Assembly: GCA_937950565.1 (NCBI GenBank)
Contig: CALFCS010000012.1
Location: 1-25,943, forward strand
Direction of reading: 5' to 3'
Length of the DNA stretch: 25,943 nt
Source of the DNA: an uncultured Lachnospiraceae bacterium
Lineage (GTDB): Bacteria > Bacillota > Clostridia > Lachnospirales > Lachnospiraceae
Position 1 is the stretch's first letter; each line of letters begins with the position of its first letter. Positions 7,435-14,351 of this stretch are shown piece by piece. The notes under the pieces are model-generated. The model ran no database searches, had not been told where the DNA came from, and saw only the letters and a list, made by a program, of their open reading frames with translations. The translations under genes were made by a program, and so were the position numbers.

Positions 7435-7995
7435 ATGGCAGCTAGAAAGATTACATTACCATTAACAGAAGAACTTGCAAAGACACTTCATGCCGGAGAC
7501 AGCGTGCTTGTAACCGGAACGATTTATACTTCCCGTGATGCGGGACACAAGCGTATGTGTGAAGCTCTTGCAAGAGGAGAAGAGATTCCTTTTGACCCGA
7601 CAGATGCGACCATTTATTATGTAGGACCGACTCCGGCAAAACCGGGACAGGTCATTGGTTCCGCAGGACCGACAACAAGCGGACGTATGGACGCTTATGC
7701 ACCGACTATGATGTCTGTGGGCGCGCGTGGAATGATTGGGAAAGGCGCACGTCTTCCGGAAGTTATCGATGCAATGAAGAAATATTCCGGCGTATATTTT
7801 GGGGCAATTGGCGGAGCTGGCGCTCTTTTAGCAAAATGTATTAAAAAAGCAGAACTGATTGCTTATGAAGATCTTGGGGCAGAGGCTCTTAGAAAGCTTT
7901 ATGTAGAAGATATGCCGCTTGTTGTTATTATTGACAGCGAGGGAAATAACCTGTACGAAAGCGGACGTGCTGCCTATCTGGAACAGCATAAGTAG
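7435..7995 (+). CDS. fumB: Class I fumarate hydratase, beta subunit
   Basis: A 186-aa hydro-lyase beta subunit (FumA C-terminal/TtdB family). It shows GDSVLVTGTIYTSRDAGHKR, the YYVGPTPAKPGQVIGSAGPT segment with TSGRMD, and ARGMIGKG, which line the substrate site in this family, followed by FGAIGGAGALLAKCI. It starts on the base directly after the alpha-subunit stop with a perfect GGAGGTGA, so the two subunits are translationally coupled. Single-chain enteric fumarases A and B are fusions of these two domains; the split form is the rule in Clostridia. The same caveat about tartrate dehydratase applies. Confidence 0.88.
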   Translation: MAARKITLPLTEELAKTLHAGDSVLVTGTIYTSRDAGHKRMCEALARGEEIPFDPTDATIYYVGPTPAKPGQVIGSAGPTTSGRMDAYAPTMMSVGARGMIGKGARLPEVIDAMKKYSGVYFGAIGGAGALLAKCIKKAELIAYEDLGAEALRKLYVEDMPLVVIIDSEGNNLYESGRAAYLEQHK

Positions 7996-8012
7996 AAGGG
8001 AGATTTTTAGAC

Positions 8013-9224
8013 ATGGAGTTATTTGGAGGAATATTGGCAGTAAAATCTGTAGTATTTCTTACTTTCTCAGTTTTTGCAATTGCTGCCATCGGCTATGCAC
8101 TTGGTAAGGTGACAGTAAAAGGAATTAATCTGGGAACAGCAGGAGTATTTATTATAGCGCTCCTTTATGGATGCTTATTATATGCAACATTAGCGGATAA
8201 TCTTAAGGTTGAAGAGGTTTCCTTTTCTGTAGAAGCGCTTAAGATAGTAGAAAATATGGGATTGATTTTCTTTGTGACTTCCGTTGGATTTATTGCAGGA
8301 CCGAACTTTTTCGGTAATCTGAAGCGGAATTTCAAGTCTTATGTTATGCTGGGACTTGTCATTATTGTGGCGGCTGCAATTACCTGTGTGATCTGCATTC
8401 TGATTGGTACGAACTTCAGTAGTCTGGATCACGAGCAGTTTAAGGCTATTTTGGTTGGTATCTTATCAGGAGCATTGACCAGTACGCCGGCATTTTCCGC
8501 ATCCAAGGCGGCAGTCGGGGCAGATTTGGAAGCGCTTGTATCCGTAGGATACGGTATTTCTTATCTGTTTGGTGTAATCGGCGTGGTTCTGTTTGTACAG
8601 ATTATCCCGAAGGTTATGAAGGCAAATATGAATGAAGAAGTGGCAAAGATTACGGCACAGTCCGGTGAGGGCAGGAAGAAAAAGAATCTGATTCTGACAG
8701 AAATAGATGAATTCGGATTCATGGCTTTCTCATTGGCAGCAATTATTGGTATCCTTGTGGGAAGCTTAAGCTATAAGAATTTTTCCCTTACAACAACCGG
8801 CGGATGTCTGCTTACTGCACTTGTATTTGGACACTTTGGGCATATCGGAAAAGTTTCCATTGTACCAAAGAATTCTACGCTGAAGATGTTAAGAGAGCTG
8901 GGACTGATGTTGTTCTTAATCGGAGCCGGAGTTTCCGGTGGTGCGAAGTTCGTTCAGTATTTCGAACCGGTTTACTTCCTCTATGGAGCAATTATGACCA
9001 TTCTTCCGATGATTATCGGTTTCATCATTGCAAAGAATGTACTGAAACTGCCGCTCTTGAATAATCTTGGTTCCATTACCGGCGGTATGACAAGTACACC
9101 GGCGCTTGGAACATTGATTAACATGGCAGGAACAGAAGATATTGCATCTGCATATGCGGCAACCTATCCGGTTGCGCTGATCGCAGTTGTACTGGCGTCA
9201 CAGCTGATTATTCTGTTCTGTTAA
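8013..9224 (+). CDS. AAE-family (AspT/SucE/YidE-type) dicarboxylate or amino acid transporter
   Basis: A 403-aa integral membrane protein made of two related hydrophobic halves, each carrying the family hallmark: GALTSTPAFSASKAAVG in the first and GGMTSTPALGTLI in the second. This identifies the aspartate:alanine exchanger family, which also includes the succinate exporter SucE of Corynebacterium. A short Lys-rich linker (GEGRKKKN) separates the halves. The RCK/TrkA_C domains present in about 550-aa members are absent, so this is a compact version. It starts 17 nt after fumB, so co-expression is likely. From context it probably exports succinate or exchanges C4-dicarboxylates or aspartate (inference). 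It ends just before a strong terminator. Confidence 0.82.
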   Translation: MELFGGILAVKSVVFLTFSVFAIAAIGYALGKVTVKGINLGTAGVFIIALLYGCLLYATLADNLKVEEVSFSVEALKIVENMGLIFFVTSVGFIAGPNFFGNLKRNFKSYVMLGLVIIVAAAITCVICILIGTNFSSLDHEQFKAILVGILSGALTSTPAFSASKAAVGADLEALVSVGYGISYLFGVIGVVLFVQIIPKVMKANMNEEVAKITAQSGEGRKKKNLILTEIDEFGFMAFSLAAIIGILVGSLSYKNFSLTTTGGCLLTALVFGHFGHIGKVSIVPKNSTLKMLRELGLMLFLIGAGVSGGAKFVQYFEPVYFLYGAIMTILPMIIGFIIAKNVLKLPLLNNLGSITGGMTSTPALGTLINMAGTEDIASAYAATYPVALIAVVLASQLIILFC

Positions 9225-9264
9225 ATAAATACCCCGCAGCAGGCTATGGGGATCTATGAAAGTC

Positions 9265-9303
9265 AAATCACCTGTTTACACGATGGTAAGCAGGTGATTT
9301 TTT
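9265..9303 (+). terminator. Intrinsic terminator after the fumarase/transporter genes
   Basis: AAATCACCTG pairs perfectly with CAGGTGATTT. The stem can extend inward by a few weaker pairs around the loop centre CACGATGG, and the T-run continues to 9303. It closes the + strand redox module. The same hairpin also lies just after the stop of the convergent gene, so it may act in both directions, although the minus-strand T-run is weak. Confidence 0.85.
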
Positions 9304-9312
9304 CAGAGGGAA

Positions 9313-10317
9313 TTATTCTATTACTGTTTTTCCTGTTATTTCCGGTGAAGAATGTCCATCGTCCGGCACCTGTTCTTTTTCCTGTTGGCTCAGGCGTCCA
9401 ACCGTCATCGCATCTGCATAGTTGATTGGATGATTGCGCATATGCACCTTCATCAGTTCAAACAGACGAAGCGTCGGGCGGGCAGATTCCAGTACGCCGC
9501 CTGCATCGATGAATTTACATCCTGTCTGCGCCGCCAGCTTTTTCAGTTGCCGGTTGATTTTTTGTGCGGCCGGTGCGTCAGAGATGATGGATACAATGTA
9601 AATAGCGGCTTCTGTTTTCGTGTGAATCATGTATAGCAGCCATTCGTATTTGGAGATAAAATCTTCTACATTCACATTTTCATCTGCAATGTCTACATCT
9701 CCTATATTTACAAAAATTTTTCTTGGGTTCAGGTCATAAAGGCATACCTTCAGATAGCTTTCTATCTGGTCAATCCGGACGTCTTTGATACTGCGGTTAT
9801 AGAGTGGTTCAGTAATCTGGAATGCCTGTGACAGTTCTCCCAATGGAAGGTTTGCAAAGGTGTTTGAACCAAAGAGTACAACACCGCCTGCTTCTGTAAT
9901 ACTGTTTAATTCTCGGTAGGTTTTCATTTCGTCATCTCCTTGACTAAGTTGTGAGGGTTTTACGGGGGTAGCTGTATAGGACGCTCCTTTTGGGAAGGCA
10001 GTAGGATTGTTCCCGGACAGCTCTTTACACAGGTATTCATTTGCCGCTGTTTGTTTTTTATCATAACGGCGGTTAATGAAGTAGACAATTACGTTGGCAG
10101 ATACAACGACAAGGTTCAGCAGATAGACCGCCAGCACGTAATTAAATCTATGGTTATAGATTTTTGCAGCGATTCCAGCAAGGTAGCCGATAATAATCAG
10201 CATGATAAACTGGAGACTCATGTTTTTGGCTGATTTTGCCCTGATATTTTTGGCCAGATTCATTGGCCAGGATAATCCAAAGCAAATCAGCATGGTAGAC
10301 TCAAGAAGTTCAGCCAT
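9313..10317 (-). CDS. PQ-loop/SemiSWEET-like membrane domain fused to a degenerate SGNH-hydrolase domain
   Basis: A 334-aa two-domain protein. Residues 1 to about 100 contain three predicted membrane spans with FGLSWPMNLAKNIRAKSAKN, the SLQF motif, a GYLAGIAAK span and NYVLAVYLLN, a pattern typical of PQ-loop (SWEET-like) small transporters. A polar linker of about 35 residues leads to a soluble domain like SGNH/GDSL esterases: VLFGSNTFANLP, YNRSIKD, KIFVNIGDVDI and a late HMRNHPIN. The usual GDS nucleophile motif reads G150-S151-N152 and the IGTND motif reads IGDVD, so hydrolase activity is doubtful. I chose ATG 10317 because GAGAGGAAA precedes it and it begins right at the membrane domain; a GTG at 10395 is open but less likely. 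It is divergent from the LysR gene. Confidence 0.7.
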   Translation of the reverse strand: MAELLESTMLICFGLSWPMNLAKNIRAKSAKNMSLQFIMLIIIGYLAGIAAKIYNHRFNYVLAVYLLNLVVVSANVIVYFINRRYDKKQTAANEYLCKELSGNNPTAFPKGASYTATPVKPSQLSQGDDEMKTYRELNSITEAGGVVLFGSNTFANLPLGELSQAFQITEPLYNRSIKDVRIDQIESYLKVCLYDLNPRKIFVNIGDVDIADENVNVEDFISKYEWLLYMIHTKTEAAIYIVSIISDAPAAQKINRQLKKLAAQTGCKFIDAGGVLESARPTLRLFELMKVHMRNHPINYADAMTVGRLSQQEKEQVPDDGHSSPEITGKTVIE

Positions 10318-10404
10318 TTTTGTTTCCTCTCTTTCCTGTAAATATATGTTGACTGTGGCAGGATGAACGGTTACTTTCGTTTTCATCCGGTACACAGTGT
10401 ATCA

Positions 10405-10433
10405 TTGACTTTTAATTATGTCTAATATATAAT
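10405..10433 (+). promoter_or_regulatory. Sigma-A-type promoter for the LysR-DMT pair
   Basis: TTGACT at 10405-10410 and TATAAT at 10428-10433 are separated by exactly 17 nt. Transcription should begin near 10440, about 60 nt before the LysR start codon. Confidence 0.85.
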
Positions 10434-10435
10434 AT

Positions 10436-10464
10436 TTATGAAAATCATAATATGAAAGTTATGA
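10436..10464. promoter_or_regulatory. Operator-like inverted repeat downstream of the -10 box
   Basis: TTATGA (10436-10441), AAA and TCATAA (10445-10450) form a perfect inverted repeat over the likely transcription start. TATGA (10451-10455) and TTATGA (10459-10464) repeat the half-site. The position suggests autoregulation by the LysR protein encoded next, possibly also affecting the divergent gene (inference). Confidence 0.5.
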
Positions 10465-10501
10465 TAAGTACTTGAAGTCTAATAGAAAAGAAGGAGAGCT
10501 T

Positions 10502-11371
10502 ATGGAGCTTGTACAAATCCGGTATTTTCTGGAAGTGGCAGAGACAAAGCACATGACCAACAGTGCGAAGAATCTTCATATTACACAGCCTGCGCTGACA
10601 CAGGCCATCCACCGGCTGGAGGACAGTCTGGGAGTTCCACTTTTTATGCCAAAAGGAAGAGGGATTGTTCTGACAGAGTATGGACATTATCTGCAGAAAA
10701 AGCTAAAGCCTTTGATAGAACAGCTGGATAAGATTCCGGAGCAGCTGGAGATGATGGTCAGTCTGGAGAGCGAGACGATACATATGAATGTTCTGGCGGC
10801 ATCCAGCCTGGTAATGGAAGGGATTATAGAATACCAGAAAGAGCATGAAGGAATTCATTTTCAGCTACAGCAGAATACAGAAAGCGAGCTATATGATGTG
10901 GCAGTTACTACGAAGCTCTTCTATCAGGGGCAGGGAGAGCGGAACAGCTTTTCCTGTGCGGAGAAGATTTACCTTGCTGTTCCTGATAATGAAAAATATA
11001 GAGACAGGGCATCCATTTGTCTGACAGAGGTGGCGGGAGAGCAGTTTGTCAGCCTCCTGGGTTCCAGAGAGTTTCGGTATATTTGTGATCGTTTCTGCGA
11101 ACATGCAGGATTTAAGCCAAATGTTATTTTCGAAAGTGACAACCCGGCAGCTGTGAAAAATATGATTGCCGCTAATATGGGAGTGGGGTTCTGGCCGGAA
11201 TTCAGCTGGGGAATCATTGAGAATGAGCGGGTCCGGTTGCTGGAGATTGAGGAACCGGTCTGTCAGAGAAATATTATTATCAGTTATAATAAAAATAAAA
11301 TTGACAGTCATAATGTGATAGAATTTTATGAGTTTTTGACGGAGTTCTTCTTAAAACGGAAAGAGGTGTAG
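10502..11371 (+). CDS. LysR-family transcriptional regulator
   Basis: A 289-aa regulator with the N-terminal winged HTH typical of the family: QIRYFLEVAETKHMTNSAK, ITQPALTQAIHRLEDSLGVP and the LTEYG wing. A periplasmic-binding-like effector domain covers about residues 90-285. ATG 10502 is chosen because AAGGAGAG lies just upstream and LysR proteins normally start a few residues before QIRYF; a non-ATG start at 10472 would add ten unconserved residues. It is followed after 5 nt by the DMT transporter, so the pair is one transcript and the regulator probably controls that exporter and itself. The effector cannot be read from sequence. An inverted repeat at the promoter is a candidate binding site. 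Confidence 0.92.
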   Translation: MELVQIRYFLEVAETKHMTNSAKNLHITQPALTQAIHRLEDSLGVPLFMPKGRGIVLTEYGHYLQKKLKPLIEQLDKIPEQLEMMVSLESETIHMNVLAASSLVMEGIIEYQKEHEGIHFQLQQNTESELYDVAVTTKLFYQGQGERNSFSCAEKIYLAVPDNEKYRDRASICLTEVAGEQFVSLLGSREFRYICDRFCEHAGFKPNVIFESDNPAAVKNMIAANMGVGFWPEFSWGIIENERVRLLEIEEPVCQRNIIISYNKNKIDSHNVIEFYEFLTEFFLKRKEV

Positions 11372-11376
11372 GAAGG

Positions 11377-12447
11377 ATGAAAACAAAGAATATGGCAGCT
11401 TTTTTGGCGATAGCGGCAGCAGCTTTGTATGCGGTAAATGTTCCGTTGTCCAAAATATTGCTTACATATGTAGATACGGTTATGATGGCAGGTCTTTTGT
11501 ATCTTGGTGCAGGAATAGGAATGCTGGTATATGTGTTGAGCCGAAAGGTTTCCGGAAAAGGTGTGATGAAAGAACCGCTGACTCGAAAGGAGCTGCCTTA
11601 TACGATTGCAATGGTAGTGCTGGATATCGCGGCTCCGATTCTGCTTATGTGTGGAGTCGCAAGGACCAGCTCGGCAAATGTTTCTCTTTTGAATAATTTT
11701 GAAATTGTAGCCACAGCATGGATTGCACTGCTTTTATTTGGAGAAAAGATTTCCAGAAAGCTGTGGATTGCCATTAGTCTTATCACAGTGGCAAGTATAT
11801 TGCTTAGTTTTGAGGGGAATGGAGCGTTTGTCTTTAATCAGGGCTCCTTGTGCGTATTGGGAGCGTGCATATTCTGGGGATTGGAAAATAACTGTACACG
11901 GATGCTTAGTAATAAAAGCTCGGAGGAAATCGTAATTATCAAAGGTATTTTCTCAGGAGCAGGCAGTGTGGTTATTGCTCTGGCAAGAGGAGAAAGTTTT
12001 CCGGCAGTTCCATGGCTCTGCGCGGTGCTTCTGCTTGGATTTGTGGCTTATGGCTTGAGTATTAACTTTTATATTATGGCACAGAAAGAGCTGGGAGCGG
12101 CGAAAACAAGTGCGTATTATTCGACAGCTCCTTTTTTAGGAGTGTTGTTTAGTATGGTATTGCTTGGAGAAAGACCGGGCATTCAGTTTTATGCTGCATT
12201 TACTATTCTGCTTGCAAGTACAGTTTTAATCATCAGGGATAATATAGCAATTCAGCATACGCATGAGCATACTCATGTACATACGCATGAGCACAGACAT
12301 GGAAATCTGGTACATACGCATGAGCATAGTCACATTCACAGTCACCAGCATATCCATGGGGAAGATACAGAAAATCACGAGCATACACATGACAGCCTGG
12401 AAGGGCATGATCATGTGCATGGGCGTGAAATGCTAAAAAGTAAATAA
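11377..12447 (+). CDS. EamA/DMT-family transporter with histidine-rich C-terminal tail
   Basis: A 356-aa membrane protein. Residues 1 to about 288 form the ten-helix drug/metabolite transporter fold (two EamA repeats: LAIAAAALYAVNVPLSKILL at the start, a second repeat beginning near GSLCVLGACIFWGLENN). Family members export amino acids, metabolites or drugs. The cytoplasmic C-terminal tail is unusual: from H294 to H348 there are 22 histidines in 55 residues, mostly as HTH, HEH and HSH pairs, ending in GHDHVHG. Such tails bind Ni, Zn or Co in other proteins (family knowledge for metal chaperones and ZIP/CDF loops). That suggests metal sensing, storage or transport here (inference). It overlaps no neighbour and is convergent with paaK with only an 18-nt gap and no visible terminator. 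Confidence 0.88.
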   Translation: MKTKNMAAFLAIAAAALYAVNVPLSKILLTYVDTVMMAGLLYLGAGIGMLVYVLSRKVSGKGVMKEPLTRKELPYTIAMVVLDIAAPILLMCGVARTSSANVSLLNNFEIVATAWIALLLFGEKISRKLWIAISLITVASILLSFEGNGAFVFNQGSLCVLGACIFWGLENNCTRMLSNKSSEEIVIIKGIFSGAGSVVIALARGESFPAVPWLCAVLLLGFVAYGLSINFYIMAQKELGAAKTSAYYSTAPFLGVLFSMVLLGERPGIQFYAAFTILLASTVLIIRDNIAIQHTHEHTHVHTHEHRHGNLVHTHEHSHIHSHQHIHGEDTENHEHTHDSLEGHDHVHGREMLKSK

Positions 12448-12465
12448 AAACGTTTCTATAGATAA

Positions 12466-13701
12466 TTAATCGTATCTTTCATCGATGACACGTTTGGATT
12501 TCTTCTCACTTCTTGGGAGCAGGCCAAGTTCTACTACTTTTACAAGTGGAGTAAATCCAATCCGGCTCTTTACGGTAGCAGCAATCCGGTTTCCAAGTGC
12601 GACAAAATCTACTGTTCCGTTTGTCTCCACATAAAGACGCATAGTATCACGGCCGTCCAGGTGGGAAATGCGAATCTGATATTCGCTGGATACTTCCGGG
12701 AATTCCCGGAGAATTTCCTCAATCTGGCTTGGGAATACATTGACGCCTTTAATCTTCATCATGTCATCCGTTCTGCCCATAATCACGTCAAGACGTGGGA
12801 ATCTGCTTCCGCATGGACATTCTCCCGGTATGATACGGGACAAGTCGTGTGTACGGTAACGAATCAGCGGAGCGCCCTCTTTTACGAGAGTCGTTATGAC
12901 GATTTCTCCCAGTTCTCCATCCGGAACCGGCTTTAAGGTTGACGGGTCAATGATTTCAATGTAAATATAATCATCCCAGTAATGCATTCCTGTATCATAT
13001 TTACAGTTGATGCCAATACCAGGACCATAGATTTCAGTAAGTCCATAAATGTCATATAATTCAATACCAAGCTCTGTGGAGATGCGCTGGCGCATCTTTT
13101 CTCCCCAGCGTTCCGAGCCGATGACACCTTTTTTCAGATGGATTTTATCCTTGATTCCTCGCTTTTCGATTTCCTCTGCGATAAGAAGTGCATAGGAAGA
13201 GGTTGCGCAGATAACAGTACTCTTCATGTCCATCATCATCTGGAGCTGCTTGTCTGTATTTCCCGGTCCCATAGGGATTGCCATGGCGCCTAATTTTTCT
13301 GCGCCTGCCTGGAATCCGATTCCGGCTGTCCACAGGCCGTATCCCGGAGTAATCTGAATCCGGTCGGTATTGGTAATGCCTGCAGTTTCATAGCAGCGGG
13401 CGAACATGACAGCCCAGTCATCCACATCCTTGGCTGTATAAGGAATGATAACCGGAAGTCCGGTCGTTCCGGATGAAGAGTGGATACGGACGATTTCCTC
13501 CTCAGGTGCAGTCATAAGGCCGAGCGGGTATGCCTCGCGCAAATCTTTTTTTTCGGAGAAAGGAAGCTTTTCAAAGTCTTCCGGGGTGGAAACTTCTGAG
13601 ATTCCTGCATCCTCTAATTTCTTTCCATAGAAACTTTTTGCTTTCTTAAGAGCCTGGATTTGATGATTTACCTGGCTGATTTGTAATTCTGATATTTGCA
13701 T
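12466..13701 (-). CDS. paaK: Phenylacetate-CoA ligase-like (arylacetate-CoA ligase, AMP-forming)
   Basis: A 411-aa cytoplasmic enzyme of the adenylate-forming PaaK family. The ATP loop reads IHSSSGTTGLPVIIPYT. Further family segments are YDIYGLTEIYGPGIG, IRYRTHDLSRI, a CPCGSRFPR segment and GRTDDMMKIKGVNVFPSQIE, which includes the C-terminal hinge. It converts phenylacetate or indoleacetate, ATP and CoA to the CoA thioester, or runs in reverse. Placed 53 nt after iorB on the same strand, it probably works on the arylacetyl-CoA made by IorAB, so the cell could recover ATP from aromatic amino acid fermentation (inference from context). AAAGGA precedes ATG 13701. Length is slightly under the usual 430-440 aa, with no missing motif seen. 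Confidence 0.9.
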   Translation of the reverse strand: MQISELQISQVNHQIQALKKAKSFYGKKLEDAGISEVSTPEDFEKLPFSEKKDLREAYPLGLMTAPEEEIVRIHSSSGTTGLPVIIPYTAKDVDDWAVMFARCYETAGITNTDRIQITPGYGLWTAGIGFQAGAEKLGAMAIPMGPGNTDKQLQMMMDMKSTVICATSSYALLIAEEIEKRGIKDKIHLKKGVIGSERWGEKMRQRISTELGIELYDIYGLTEIYGPGIGINCKYDTGMHYWDDYIYIEIIDPSTLKPVPDGELGEIVITTLVKEGAPLIRYRTHDLSRIIPGECPCGSRFPRLDVIMGRTDDMMKIKGVNVFPSQIEEILREFPEVSSEYQIRISHLDGRDTMRLYVETNGTVDFVALGNRIAATVKSRIGFTPLVKVVELGLLPRSEKKSKRVIDERYD

Positions 13702-13754
13702 AATATTGTCCTTTCTTATGTCTTGTAATCATTCAGAGTCATTCAGAGAATCTT

Positions 13755-14351
13755 TTATGATATCTGCTCTGACTTTGAACAGATACCATAGTTAAGCGCC
13801 CGGAAATTCAACTCGTGGAATTTCTCAGGAAGCCTTTCTTTGATTGCGTTTTTTATATCTTCTTCCGAGAGACCAAGCGCTCCGCTCTGGATTGCTGCGC
13901 CAAGGAGCAGAATGTTCAATACTCTGGGAGAACCGATTTCCCGGCAGGCTTTTTCTGTGTCTATAATCAGTAAATTATTTACGTGCTTTTTTAAGTATTC
14001 CAGCATTTCCTTCCCGTTATAGGAAGAGCCGGAAAGTGTTGCGGTAACCGGCTTGACAGCCCGGGAGCTTACAACGATTTGTCCGTCTTCTTTTAAATAA
14101 GGAAGCATCCGGACTGTTTCGGCAGGCTCAAATCCAAGAATCATATCTGCCGTACCTTTTGCAATCATAGGGGAATACAGATTTTCTCCCATCCGCAGAT
14201 GGCTGAAGACACTGCCGCCGCGCTGTGCCATACCGATGGTTTCTGCGCTCATGACAGGGATGTCTTTTTTCATGGCGGCTGCGGCGATTAATTTGGAAGC
14301 CAGTACAGTTCCCTGACCACCGACACCACATAGTACGATGTTTTTATTCAT
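13755..14351 (-). CDS. iorB: Indolepyruvate:ferredoxin oxidoreductase, beta subunit
   Basis: A 198-aa gamma-domain subunit of the 2-oxoacid:ferredoxin oxidoreductase superfamily. It begins with NIVLCGVGGQGTVLASKLI, the conserved glycine-rich opening of this family, followed by SAETIGMAQRGGSVFSHLR, which is typical of IorB. It forms the CoA-thioester-producing enzyme with IorA. ATG 14351 is preferred because GGGAGGTG lies just upstream; a start at 14429 would lie inside iorA. The first 8 nt overlap the end of iorA, so the subunits are translationally coupled. Confidence 0.92.
   Translation of the reverse strand: MNKNIVLCGVGGQGTVLASKLIAAAAMKKDIPVMSAETIGMAQRGGSVFSHLRMGENLYSPMIAKGTADMILGFEPAETVRMLPYLKEDGQIVVSSRAVKPVTATLSGSSYNGKEMLEYLKKHVNNLLIIDTEKACREIGSPRVLNILLLGAAIQSGALGLSEEDIKNAIKERLPEKFHELNFRALNYGICSKSEQIS

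Noticed and set aside
12241..12425. Short CAT-rich repeats resembling a direct-repeat array
   Set aside because: They are in frame and encode the His-rich tail of the DMT transporter. There are no spacers of equal length, so it is not a CRISPR array.
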